A stretch of 64,000 nt of DNA from Spirodela intermedia (Eukaryota; Streptophyta; Magnoliopsida; Alismatales; Araceae), in the NCBI GenBank assembly GCA_902729315.2, contig LR746280.1:3641001-3705000 (forward strand). Reading direction: 5' to 3'. Of the stretch, positions 37,080 through 49,452 are shown piece after piece (position 1 is the first letter of the stretch; the number at the start of each line of letters is the position of its first letter). The translations under genes were made by a program, and so were the position numbers. A model generated the notes under the pieces. The model did no database searches, was not told the DNA's origin, and saw only the letters and a program-made list of their open reading frames with translations.

Positions 37080-37345
37080 CAGAAGAAAAAAAAATCATGA
37101 AATTTCCGTACAAGAAGAAGCCCTTCAAGTTTTCATGGATCAGCAAGCACTTCCTGCCTACACAGCAGCCATTCCCTGACCACCTGCTTGAAACACAGCC
37201 CAATTCCTACCTGACTGCTCTTGTAGAATCCTCAGGTTAACCTTGAAGAAAACACAGATTTCATTCATTCATTTAAAAAAGATAGAGCATATTAAATATT
37301 TGTTGAATGGTCTAATTTGTACCAAGACCTTGGATGAAACCATGG
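37080..37345 (+). repeat. Diverged duplicate of 23460-23735
   Basis: See 23460. This copy lies just past the 3' end of the RRM gene, which runs on the other strand. Confidence 0.75.
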
Positions 37346-37372
37346 CGTTGCCAACCAGCTAAGACCGGGCTT

Positions 37373-40300
37373 TTACCCACTGACGTCCCCCGCCATAGAG
37401 ATTCTTGGCACCACAATGGGTTCACCACGAACTTTATCAAAAGCGAAGTTTATCCTCAACGGCCGACCGAGGAATGCCTGCTATAGTAGGGAGGGCATTT
37501 GCATCTTTCCTCATTAGGCCAATACATGTCAAATGGATATTTAGAGATGGCATTACCTTCCCATCCATGGCATCTTTGGCACACCTGGCTTGATCATGAT
37601 TTGAGAAATGCACAAATCCAAAGCCTCTTGACCTGCCAGAATTCTTGTCGTACATTATCCTCACTGCACCGAAACGTTGTGTTAGATGGCCGATTATTCA
37701 GAGAATGAGTTCAGAGCTGGATCAGCCGCAAACAAGGTTATCTTTTGAAGTGGAGAGAAGAAACAACCGTCAGTCACCATAATAGGGGCAGTTGCACCTG
37801 TTCAAAGAACAAGCACTGAGCACCAACAAAGACATTTTTCTTAACTCATGTCCCCCGATTACACAACATAAGCTATATTGAGAAGGTGATCCATAAAGCT
37901 TTGATCAACCGTCTGTTTAGAACCCGTAAATCAATTCAAGAGGGAAAATATCATAAGTAATCAAAACTAAGATAAATCCATTGAGGAAAAAGAGGGGTTA
38001 TGAAGAAAAAAATACTCTTCATCATAACTAAGATTTTTTGCACAACTGAAACAGAATTGAAGCATGATCCTGCCATCAGTTCACACAGGATTCATCAATG
38101 GCTAGCCCATGTTTGCTCATGTATCACACAAGATGCCATCACCAAAGTTTAAACCTCCATTATCTATGCTTTTATAAGACAGACGCATGTTTAATGATCA
38201 CAGTTCAAGACTTGCATCCTTCAACCTGAATATATTCTGTGATAAACAGATACCCATTCTAGAGACCAACTATATAAGGAAAGCGATCCGCCATTATTGC
38301 TAAAATATCCTTTGAAGATGTTGTCACAACCAAAAATTATTGGCTGAGCCAGAAATGTACAAAACCTTTCAAGATTCTTTTCTGATTAAAGTTCATGCAA
38401 GGAAGAACCACAGCAACACGAGAAAAAAGTTAATAGGAAGAAAAGCTTGAGCAAAGAAAAGAAAGAGCACTCATGCATCACAGGCGTCTCACAAGAATAC
38501 ATGGTGACTTGATGATATATATCATGAAAATGCAGGCAGGTTGGCCATAGCCATTATATGTAATAAAAATAAGAGATTCGCTATCAAGGTGGAGTTCTTT
38601 CTCACAGGGCCATTGGATTTCAGAAAAAAAAAAAATCAGAATAATAAAAAGAAGATAGAAGGCTCATAAAACAACAAGAAATATAAAACAACCGTCACAA
38701 ACCTATCACAAGGAACTGTTTATAAATGATCACAGGGACACCAATCTAGACCCCTGCTCTCTCTTTCCATCCCTTTCTTTTCTCATTTTCAAAGGCTGCA
38801 TGGGTGAGCCAGTATCTCATATTATAAAGATGATTTTTTAAAAAATGTACTGGTCCATGCAAGGGACCCCTTAGTAAAGACATGAAAGTGAATAACCTGA
38901 GTAGGTGAAATATGATGGAGGAACCAAGACACAGGAAGAGAACCCATTTTAAGCCCCAGAGTATCCATTCTCAAAGCAATATGGCCGAACTGCACCTCCA
39001 TCTGACAATAATCAACATGGGTTTAAAGACAAGGAGAAATGCATAGCTTAAACCTAGAAGTGATTGTGGGAACATTTAAGAAACCACTGGAATAACTTTC
39101 CGTTTCTCTTCCTTCCCTGAGGCACTTAAAACTACAAATGACCATGGGCCCATTTGGTATATGGCCAGAATTGCTTTTGGGTTTCTCTCCCTTGCCCAGG
39201 CTACTCCTTGCCACACAGTTTGACTCAAGTTCTTTGCCAGATGGAAGGAGAAGACGTCACTACATAAAGGCATATTGAAGGGTCAAGAAATCTTCTTGTG
39301 AAAGGACAGAGTTTATGAGAGAAGAAAACATTAAGCACATTAATAAAAATGGTAAAGACTGGTATCACAATTTGCCTCTATACGCACAGCTGACAATCAG
39401 CTAGGAAAAGATGCACACCTTTTCTTTAGAGAACATGCATTTATATTTCCAGAATCATAATTAAAAAATAACATAAAAATTAATATAAGCAAGAAAATAT
39501 CACTAAATGTCAATACTAATTGCCTTGAACATTCTCTCAAGAACGGTGCAAAATAAGTTGTTCCTAGTAAATAGCTTTCTAAAGAGACCAATATTTTCCA
39601 TGATTATTTCCATGAGGACAAAAAGGATGGCTCAGTTTGTTGAGAATTATTATCATTATCCAAGTTATTTAAAATGGAATTGCTCAATTCGATTAAACAA
39701 TATCTGCAATTAACATTGAGAAATATTACATTGAAACAGCAATCAATGCAAAATATTATGAAGAATCTTAATTTACAGACGAAGAAATGTGTGCCCAATA
39801 TTGGTACTCCTAGGGAAAGCAGTTGTCTTTAGCTTAGCACAAGTGACCTACTGATGTAGCCCAGAAACTGCTGTCAAATGAGGAATGGAAGGATTTGACC
39901 CAGGTGGAGGAACTAATAAGATCTGCGTTGAAAAGGCTAAAAAGTAACAGAATCAAATGCAATGAAATTTTAGACAAACTCAAATGAATCAGAGACTCAA
40001 GAGACATGAAGACTGTGTTTTGCCCAAATTCAACTTCAAATGGCCTACTAAGATATTTGGTCACATGTTTAGTGAGCCTAAATTTTACAATTCGCACATT
40101 TTATTCATATAAAATAGTCCCCCTATTCTATTTAGGGCGTTTTTATTTCTTAGGAGCCTTCTAAAACAATCCTCCTTTTTCATAGGAAGGTTTCGTTTGT
40201 TCTCTTCCCCCTATTTTCTAGGATCATAACATATTTGCCCCTTTATAGGTTAGTTATAACTAATTTTCGACCTATAAATAGGTCTCCCTTTGTAGCCCCA

Positions 40301-41585
40301 AGAAGGCACGTTTTTATCAATCAATTTCGAGTTCCCTTCCTTTTTGGAAGTTATCCCCTTCTACTGGTGGATTCTAGTATCCTTGTGGACTCAGGGAGTC
40401 ATTTTCGATCTTGTGGACTAAGGATCAACCCCTTGTGGACTCAAGGAACAAAATCTCTTCGTTCTATAGATTCAGGGCAAGGAGTTTTTCAACAAAGAGG
40501 CGTTCCTTTTAGATTCAAGGTCGTGATTTTGCTTTTAGAATACACAGCCAAAGCTGAAACGTGATCAAGTTATCAATTCTTCAAAATTCCACAGTGTCAC
40601 CTACGGGATGCAAATTTAGTTTTGAAGTGGATGGCTTAATAGAGGGCAGGCAACCAAGTGGCAAAAACATGTATTTAGGGCTATGGCGCAAGGGAATGTA
40701 CCCTGGAAGCAGAAAAACTACTGAAAATTTGCGAAAGCCACACTCACAAGGGTTTTTTTACCACAAGCAAGGGTAGTTCCATTGCATAGTTGAACCTTCA
40801 GCACCGGTGTGAGGAGACTCTGAAGTCAAACTAAAGAGGTCGATTATTTGGGATGTTCTGTCATTATAGTGGGCCCTTCACTTTCATTACATCAGTGTTG
40901 ATGAGAGAATCGCAAATCATATACTGAAAATCCTTTCATTTACCCATTGAAGATAGTAATGATAACAGGGAAAGTATGAAGTTGGATTCCAAAATCGGAC
41001 AACAGACACAAGGATTGGACCACAGACCATTATGCCAATACTGACAACCCCAACCCCATTCAAACTATCTGCATTCCATCAACAATAAACGTCCAAAATA
41101 ATGTATATATGCCATTGACCAGCTACTATCCAAACTGATCCACACAATTTCTCTCAATGTCTAAAAGAAAAAGAAAAAGCGACTGCAGACTAACCTATGA
41201 AATGTAAGTCAAAGAAAAAAAAATTATGGTAATATCCAGTTGATGATGATCAGTTCTTTGAGCAGGCAACACATGTTTATAAAAAAAACTAAGCAAGTGA
41301 ACTACCTTCAGTGACCTCACCAAAAGAAGAGAAAGCATCTTTTAGAGATTTCTCATCCACTGACCAGGATAGACCTGTAACACATCCTCTAACATCAGCA
41401 ACTCAGCGAAGAACAGCAGGAGAGGATGACAGAGAGAAAGAAGAGTGACCTCCAACGAAGAGCTTGTTATTGGGAGATGAGGTGAGTCCCTGAAGAGGAG
41501 AGGCTGCCAATGATGAATAGGAGGGATGCCAGGAAAGAGCAGGGTGCTCACCCACGAGCAGCCACCTCAGAACAATTCGCAACAT
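37373..41585 (-). CDS. Small organellar RRM RNA-binding protein
   Basis: Four minus-strand coding exons join in frame: 41450-41585, 41306-41374, 37557-37663 and 37373-37477, giving 138 aa. All introns are GT-AG, and codons split at both the first and second junctions are restored exactly. The protein is an N-terminal presequence of about 38 residues rich in Arg, Leu and Ser with almost no acids, then a single RRM: RNP2-type KLFVGGLS at 41-48 and RNP1 RGFGFVHF at 81-88. The C-terminal tail FDKVRGEPIVVPRI resembles that of Arabidopsis At3g08000, as I remember it. Such proteins bind organellar RNA; mitochondrial targeting is inferred. The start is the first ATG in the exon frame. Intron 2 is 3.6 kb and holds transposon-like sequence. 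No mutation that would break the gene was seen. Confidence 0.85.
39130..39530 (-). repeat. Intronic segment duplicated at 28350-28660
   Basis: It lies within intron 2 of the RRM gene. GGGCCCATTTGGTAT near 39146 resembles the ends of common plant MITEs, so this may be a dispersed element. Confidence 0.5.
40100..40600 (+). mobile_element. LTR-like sequence in RRM gene intron 2
   Basis: A CTATAAATAGGTC TATA box (about 40265) is followed by several copies of a CCTTGTGGACTCAAGG-type phrase (about 40375-40480), the reverse complement of the phrase in the minus-strand gypsy LTR at 24.2 kb. It is inferred to be a solo or truncated LTR of that family. No target duplication was found. Confidence 0.45.
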
Positions 41586-44500
41586 GATGATGAACTTAGA
41601 TTGCAGGGGCCCCCTCCCTTGCAGCACAATTGTCACCACTGATGTAGTCAGAAGATGGTACCATACAATAGATCAGACGAGAGACATTCAATTTTTTGGC
41701 TGAAAAAACAGAGACTTGATAAAGGGAGAGTTCGTGTGAGTTATCAATTTGTTAAAGAAAAGAGACACTGACAACAAAGAAATGTCAGGACAGTGATCCG
41801 GAAAGTTCTAACAGATTTTAGTAACCCAAACTATACAACTCTTTAGATTAGTAAAAGGGAATCACATATTAGAGAACCAAGCAATAATCTGCACTGAGTA
41901 ACAGTTCTCAACGGTAGAGCTTAAAATAACAGTGAATGATACGATAATGAAATGTGCCAGATAACAGAAATATCCAAAAGGAAGGATAGTTACTCTACAA
42001 ACATAATTATAGACCAAGTATAGATGGAAACAAACTAAGACTCTTGTTCACAAGGTAGTGGCTGGGATGGAAGGAGAAAATGTTTTTCACCAGATAAGAG
42101 ATATAAAGGGAATTCTCTACAAGTTGATTTGGAAGGTTCCTTGAAATGTAAAGATATTATAGAGAGGAAAATTAACCGGAAAATGTTAATAAAAAAAATA
42201 TCACCCTAGGAGTAGAAGCTCCATTAGCCCGATTAACAGTCATCTACAAGATTAAATATCATCCAAAAAATCATTATATGAAGTCGAAAATCTGAGTTGA
42301 ACTGCTACGTTCATGATTAAGCCATGGGACAAGAACAAATAAATCTTGACTGCTTACATCACACACTTTCTAAAACATTCATAAATTTAACCTCTTAAAT
42401 TTTTAAAAAGAGACATGTTGCATAGTAAAGTGAATTTTAAAGAAACTCTGCAAAATTAATGAAAAGTAACTGCAAAATTCGCACTATCATCCAAAGAACT
42501 CTAGATGTTTCTGTGGCATTTCTCCTTCAAGTTTCCAAGAGACCAACTTCACCATATTGCTCATCGAAGCATACAGTAGCATGAAATTTCTTTGTCTATC
42601 TCAACATGAGGTCCTCTGAAATTGAGGAAGGTCCAATTTTATTTTTTCAAGCTAGGAAACTAGATGCTTTCTGTCTTTCTAACTAGTCTGAAGCACTACA
42701 CTACTATCCTAGTTCATCATCTGAACTCTCATGACGAGGGTAATAACTTATATCATAGTTCTTATGTCCCACTGTTCTCAAGTATCCTCTCATTGATTAC
42801 TTTCAGGTGAATGAGAAGACATGCATCCTACTTAGTGTCATCTTTATTTTTGCACAAAAATCAAATTAAATTAGTGCTACTATGCTTGAAATCACAGTCT
42901 ACCTTTTAATTGAGAAAGGCCTTCTGATCCTGTTTTGAGTTATGCATCTTCTCATTAATTGGCCTCTGATACAAATTCAATTCACGACCCCAACCTATTT
43001 CAGCAGAAATAACCATACTCTAGTAGTGGCGCAACCACGACTGGCACTTAAGGCCAAGATTAGCAAAACCTAAAGGAAAGAAACTTATACAGCACGATCA
43101 GAGTAGTTTACTGTTACGAATCTGCTGACAACATGTGTGATGGAAAAGGAGGTCATGTGAGAAACACTCAGGAGAAACTTCAGGAGACCTTCATACATCG
43201 GACGTCTCAGGTGAGAATGACAGACAGATATAAACAGTGCTCTGAGGAACGGAAGGGGGAATGTGGAATCCAGACTAGGAGAGGCAGGGGATCCTCTCGA
43301 AGCCTATTCCCACCTTCTCTTCTTTCTCTCTATCCTTTATGGTAATCTGATAAGAAACGTCACTCTGATGGTCCTACCTCTACTAACAATCTACTTTCCA
43401 CCCAATTCGCCCCAATCTGATTCTTCTACGGAGGATCGTATCATTTACACAGTTTGAAATTAAAAAAGCACACAAAAAACATGTGTACATCCCGGATAAG
43501 CATTGCGTCAGAAATGAAATATCATTTATACTGCAATCTGTATCAACTTCCTGCACAAAAACTCTGAAGAACCATTACATCTAATATACACCACATAGTA
43601 AAATGGCAGGTAAGCCTTCTTACCCAGAAAAGCATCATCTTATCCTTTTAATCTGACAATTTCTATCAATAAAATGATGAGACCCATGAGATTACCACTG
43701 ATCACAATCAACAGCTGTACCAATAATTAAAAGGAATTTATCATCAGCTGTGAATACTCAAAATCCCAATTCAAACCAATAACACGCATTAAAGAGTATT
43801 AAGTCTGAATAGCATGGCTAGGATTTCCCTCCCTCCTGTCGCCTAATGTTCATTACTATGTACATTTATGTGAAAGTGTCCAACCTTAACTCTGGAAAGG
43901 AAAAATTCCCTCTCCACAAACAGACAGACAAGTTTTGTAACTTTGATTCCATTTACAAAGCCAGGGAAATTCTCCAGACACCTTGCCCTCTGGCCTCCTG
44001 GCTTTGGAAAGATTTTTCCATTCATTAACGTACGTTTCCATCCATGGGCATTCCTGCAAATGGAGATCGAGGTCCTGGGCATTCATCAACTATTGATTTT
44101 CTAAAGAAAGTTTGAGTATGTCATATACCATAACACTGAAACAATCTAAATTTGGAATAAGTGGAGATCAAGGTCATGAGTATTCGAGATTTAACAAGCA
44201 ACACATCATGAATATGCAATAACACTGAAACATCTAATGTCACAAAGCACCATAACATGAAAAAATAGCATATCCACAGTCTAACTTGTCGATAAAACAG
44301 AGGAAACACAAATAGATAAGTACATATAACTCTCTGAGGGCAGTGAGTTGATGATTAATGGCGATTATCTGCATACAGACTAGTTCCATGTACTGATCAA
44401 CTCCACAATAATCCCATTATGACTCTAATAAATTAGTACCTTTCCCGTAACAACAGAGATGAAACTAACTAATAATAATAATGTACTAGCTTGAAGGCTC

Positions 44501-44600
44501 ATCCTAGTCTGTCTATCCAAGTTAAAAGGTGCCCTGCGATGGTTTATTTTCATTGAACAAGAATCAATTGAATCAATCACATTAATTAAGCGATCCTGTT
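41586..44600. other. Upstream region of the RRM gene, no gene seen
   Basis: No supportable frame on either strand. The RRM promoter and any 5' untranslated exon should be here, but I cannot place them. Confidence 0.4.
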
Positions 44601-45860
44601 CTAGATCCATCACCTAAAAGCCTTGAACCAAAGCCCCCAACCATTAGTCTTAGTCTGAACCATCGGCTCATCAGCTGCCCAGGGTCTGGCCAGCAGCAGG
44701 TCACTACCTTGGCCTAAGCTCGCTTGCAGGGGGGCTGAGCCAGGAGGATGTAGGGACCGTGAGGGGCCAACAGCTATGTATCGTGAGTGACAGGAGGAGG
44801 CTTGAGTCAGTCGTCCCATAGGGTTGACCAGTTCCTCCAGCGCTGCCATCAGGCTTGGCGGCCAATCACCTCCCCATCGCAGGCACGGAGCACGCGGAAG
44901 GCTGGCACAGCAGCCCTGCAAGCCGTGACAGACAACTCCCCACCCGGACACCGTTGGCAGAGCATCCGCCTGTAGCCTCCAAGTGCATGGAAGGTGGATC
45001 CTGCTGACTTGTCCGTTGTCACCTTAGTCACAACTCGCCGGTCACTGAGTCATGACGGGCCAAAATTGGTTGGAAGTGTGCGGAATAACTTGGGTTCGTC
45101 TCCTGGTTCCCATTGAGGCATTAGCTCGACTCTAGATTAAGGAGGCCTACTTGGGCAGGGGCACTGGCCATCACGTGTACAAACTGCTGGAGTACAATCA
45201 TGAGCGAGAAGACGGAGAATATGAGTAATGTTGGAGAAGAATGATAAGACCGCGCCAGAGCTCCTCTGCTCTGAGTTCTCTCCTACAACTCGTCTTCCCC
45301 TACTCTTTCACTCCCTCCAGTTCGGTACTCTCCACGGAACTACCATTTCCATGAGACGCATTGAGAAATCCGATCATCAACCTACACATCTCTAGCTTCT
45401 ACACGGTGTTCGAACCAAGAAAACGGTCACTGGTTGCGCGGGGGGTTTCTCATCTGCCAGCGATAGGCCGCTGGAAGTGGACCAATCGGGCCGACCCATG
45501 CCCTGAAACTTTCCCAACGACGGGAGGAGGCGGTGGGGGCCCCGACGGCACCAAAAGGGTGGTCCGTCGACAGCATTCCCGCTCCCGTCGGCCCCAGTCT
45601 ACCTACGGAGTGGAAGAGAGGAGGAAGCGAGGCGTACCTGGGAGATCAGTCCGCGCCGCTTCCCCCGGAAGCTTGGCCCAAATTTTGGTGATGGATCAGA
45701 ATATGTTTCCCCCTGAGAAACCCCCCCTGGAGGTAGCCGTGAGCAGATTTACTTTAGACCTTACGTGTTTAGTATTTGGTTTTGCGACTCTAGAAAGGCC
45801 TATCACCCTTCCTTCATCCGAGTAGCTCTTCACTCACGTCTTAATCTGGGCAGACTTTTT
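44601..45860. other. GC-rich island, unassigned
   Basis: Base composition changes sharply from the AT-rich surroundings. Frames at 44610-44951 (-) and 45361-45825 (+) are open but match no family I know and look like chance frames in GC-rich DNA. It could be a promoter island or a retroelement LTR. Confidence 0.35.
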
Positions 45861-45889
45861 CTATTACCAAGAAAATAATAAACCTAGAC

Positions 45890-46311
45890 AAAAAATATAT
45901 TCATGATCGTCATTCTGGAGAAATTAATAAATCAAAATGGGGGAAATTAAAATATATTCATGATCGTCATTCTGGAGAAATTAATAAATCAAAATGGGGG
46001 AAATGAAAATATATTCATGATCGTCATTCTGGAGAAATTAATAAACCAAAATGGGGGAAACTAAAATATATTCATGATCGTCATTCTGGAGAAATGAATA
46101 AATCAAAATGGGGAAATTAAAATATATTCATGATCGTCATTCTGGAGAAATGAATAAACCAAAATGGGGGAAACTAAAATATATTCATGATCGTCATTCT
46201 GGAGAAATTAATAAATCAAAATGGGGGAAACTAAAATATATTCATGATCGTCATTTTGGAGAAATGAATAAATCAAAATGGGGAAATTAAAATATATTCC
46301 TGATCGTCATT
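45890..46311. repeat. Minisatellite, 57-bp unit, about 7 copies
   Basis: The anchor TCATGATCGTCATTCTGGAG starts at 45901, 45958, 46015, 46072, 46128, 46185 and 46242 (last two bases differ), with a final altered copy at 46298. Steps are 57 bp, twice 56. Units differ at a few positions only. Confidence 0.95.
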
Positions 46312-47500
46312 GCTTTTTGTGTGATATTTCATACGTTCTTCGGGATCATAATTAGAAAATGTTAGGGCAGAACTTTCCACTTACAGACCATTTTGTGATA
46401 AGAATTATTTAAATCGACGAAATCAAGAACAGAAAAGATTCAAACCTTTGGAGGAGCAACTTCTTCTCTCTTCCAGATTCATCACACAAAACTACTCGTG
46501 GGAGGATCATCAGTGATGAAAAATAGCTACCTCAAGACTACACATGCGATGTGCTTGTGGCGCTTGAGGCACAAGTTCATTGGGTTCATTGATAATGTCC
46601 CTTTTTCTTAAAGGGTTCTTGCACCGGATAATTGTCTCCTGATCGATGTGCTTGTGGCGCTTGAGCTACCTTAGGACCAAAAGGCATACAAGTGTTTTCT
46701 AGCCTGCCTACACATGCGAATCTAGATCATTGGGTTCACACCCAGAGAGGCTTGTCTAAAGAGTTGAATCACCAAACAAGGGTCAACCCATAAAAAATCA
46801 GACGTGTCTAGTGAGGTTAACACACGCCTAGGTATTTTAGTGAATTGACCCATCAAAAGTCGTGTGATCTCATGCAGCAAGAGTAATGCCAATTATGTAC
46901 CATTGTGGAGCATCATCAATCTTGGTCCCAATTTTTTGCCCATGAAAAATGTTGACCTGCCTAGTTCATGGTGACTTGAACAGGCATTGACTAAACTTGG
47001 GTATCCAAAAGGACCACCGAAGCTTATCCTAGATTTGTGGCCAAAGAAACGAAGACTTTGCCACTGGAAATTTACCTAAATATAGATGTAATAGCACGAC
47101 TTTTTCAATATCTAATCCGGAATGCATGCATGAAACTCCAAACAGAACACACGTGAATTTAAAGACAAACAAGGGCTACGTCCACATATAACTCCAACCT
47201 AATGAGGTGATGATATTTATCATCACGCGTGGACTGGTGAATCAGGTGACCAAAGTCGTCGTATACTGACAATTCAAGGGGAGAGACTAAGCTCGGTGAT
47301 TGGCTGCAATGCGAGTTCCGTTGAAGTACCGCGACCCACGACTCGTTTGACTGAACCTCTCGCGAGCGCAGGTCCACCGCTGGGGCCCGTACATTGAATG
47401 GACGAAAGCATCCCAACTCAAGAATTTTCCACTGGGAAAGTGGAGGCACTTTCCTCCTTACCGCAACCCACGTCGACCTATCCGGTGAAATCTGGAGGCC
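46312..47500. other. No gene seen; short direct repeats
   Basis: GATGTGCTTGTGGCGCTTGAG (21 bp, at 46548-46568) recurs exactly at 46645-46665, and CTACACATGCGA at 46538 recurs near 46709. This looks like an old tandem duplication or transposon sequence. Confidence 0.5.
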
Positions 47501-47515
47501 AGATCCAGGGGAAAC

Positions 47516-47523
47516 TATAAAAG
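47516..47523 (+). promoter_or_regulatory. TATA-box candidate without a known gene
   Basis: TATAAAAG sits in a GC-rich setting, with GGGCCC about 130 bp upstream, as in plant promoters. No coding exon follows that I can support. It could drive a non-coding transcript or an untranslated leader. Confidence 0.3.
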
Positions 47524-48139
47524 CGGAGGAATCTTCGAGTGGGGAGGGGTTGAACAGCGCGAGGGAACTGGGTTCATCGTATCGGAGGGAAATCCGCCGG
47601 AGATCTTGCTAAAGTTGAGTTCTCCTTCGCCTTTCAAAAAATAAAGCGAGGGAGAGAGAGAGAGAGAGAGAGAACGGGTGTTCGCGGAAAGAATCCAATC
47701 CCCCCTCTGGAGTCGGGCCCGTCCGTAGGCTGCGGAGAATCAACGGGAAGAATCTCATTCGCGGAGAGATCCGGCTTTCTTTGAGGAACATGAGTTGCCC
47801 ACCTCGCCGCAGAGGGAGATGGCGATAAGGATCGCACCAGCGCGTCATCGTAAAGATGGGAATATTGTATATATTACAGCAGTCTCTGATCTCCTGCTCC
47901 CCCACGCGTGAACAGGATCAAAAGGAAGAGCTGCACGGACAAAGGAGCCTCCTCATGTGGCCTCCCTTCCCCAGAGCGGCCTTAAACATGGCTGTCAATC
48001 GGTGGCCGCCGGTAGGGATCAAACTAGAACGGCATATTCTCTCTTGTCCCCAGCCCACCCACGTCACGTCGCTCGGGAGGGATCAGATGACGACTGCGGA
48101 TATGTCAACATCTTATCAGATTCACTTCGACACCCCCCT

Positions 48140-48143
<4 letters not shown>

Positions 48144-48180
<37 letters not shown>
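48144..48180. repeat. (CT)n microsatellite
   Basis: A CT run of about 37 bp. A shorter GA tract is at about 47650-47672. Confidence 0.95.
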
Positions 48181-48181
<1 letters not shown>

Positions 48182-49327
48182 AATGTATGCATATGTATTT
48201 ACGTAGGCTAGAAATACGTAGACTTAAACTATTAACCCGCATTTAGCGACCGTCCTCCTCGCACAGTTTCACCATGACGGTGTTCTTCGATCCGCTCACA
48301 CCTCGAGAGAGAGATATGCTGGTGGCCTCGGGGAAACAAACATCTCCTGGCTGAGGTGCCCAAGTAGAAGTGGCTGCTCATGCGCAGGCAGATGGGGGCG
48401 ACATGCAGATGGCGATAACCGCTGCCCTCTTGACTGTTACAGATCTGTAGTGCATATCCAAATCTCTCCGGAAAATATCTGATAATTTGTTTTCACCCTT
48501 GCAAATTTCGTCCCTAGAAGAGATCATCAGGAACGTAAGTCTATCCTCTATCAAGTTCCGAAGAGTCTCGTGCATACTCGCGCATCTTCTTCTTCACGGG
48601 TGGGTCACGTTACGAGGGACGTCCCAAATCCCATCTCGTTCACTAGTGGAGGGGAGGAGAGGTAGCGTTTTCCTCTCAGTCGACTGAAAGATGGGATGAC
48701 GGGGGAGAGAGGAAGATGCAGCGGAGGAGACGCTTCCACAGAGACGCTTCCTCATGGGCAAATCCCCTCCGATTTTAAAGTTAGGAGTGGGAGAGGGGGA
48801 CCCAGTGGGCGTGAGATGCCGCAGATGAAGGCGTTCTACCATTTGTTGCGAGTAAACCAGGGATATTCCTTTTATAATCCAGGAGAATACGCTATCTTCG
48901 AAAAGATAGTCGATCATACAGATCGCGAGATTCTCCGAGCCTGCCGGAAAGTTGCACTGTCCCGGAAATCCGAAGAGATCCCGCCGACGAACGCGATTAG
49001 GAAGGAACTCGAAGGGGGGAGCTCTGGAGACAACGCTACTTGCAACGCCGGGAATTCTGCTCAGAGGTGGATGGGAAGGGAAGGCGGCGGCGCTAGTTGC
49101 AGCGCCGCTTATTCCGTCCCCGATGGGGATCCTGGCGACAGAACCTCCGGCGGTGGATCTGGACGGCTCTTGGAGGAGGTGGTAGGGACGGGGATTCCAT
49201 CCTCAAGTGGGGCAGCATCCCGCAGAATGCGGCAATCGGCAGTCTTTATTCCTCCCCCCTCCTCCCCGATATTCCCATCTCCCGCATCCCCCATCTCCCC
49301 GCTGGAACCCGCGCGAGCTCGCGGCTT

Positions 49328-49335
49328 TTATTTAT
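49328..49335 (+). promoter_or_regulatory. TATA box of the RADIALIS-like gene
   Basis: TATTTATA lies 118 bp before the start codon, giving an expected leader of about 90 nt. It is flanked by GC-rich sequence. Confidence 0.55.
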
Positions 49336-49452
49336 AGGGATCGCCGGTGGTAGCCATCTTCACCAGAAGGACGGGTCTACTATTCAAAGCTCCCCCGCCT
49401 CCCCGCCATTCAAGAAGGCTATTAGGTGCCAACCCTCCTCGTCTCGCCGGCT

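Noticed and set aside
44610-44951. Minus-strand open frame of 113 codons
   Set aside because: No motif; looks like a chance frame in GC-rich sequence.
45361-45825. Open frame of 154 codons in the GC-rich island
   Set aside because: No recognisable domain, low-complexity Gly/Arg content, and no splice or neighbour support.
45890-46311. CRISPR array
   Set aside because: The units are continuous 57-bp tandem repeats without unique spacers, in a plant nuclear setting.
48696-49337. Open frame of 213 codons upstream of the RADIALIS-like gene
   Set aside because: It overlaps the TATA box of the next gene, has no family motif and is open mainly because the DNA is GC-rich.
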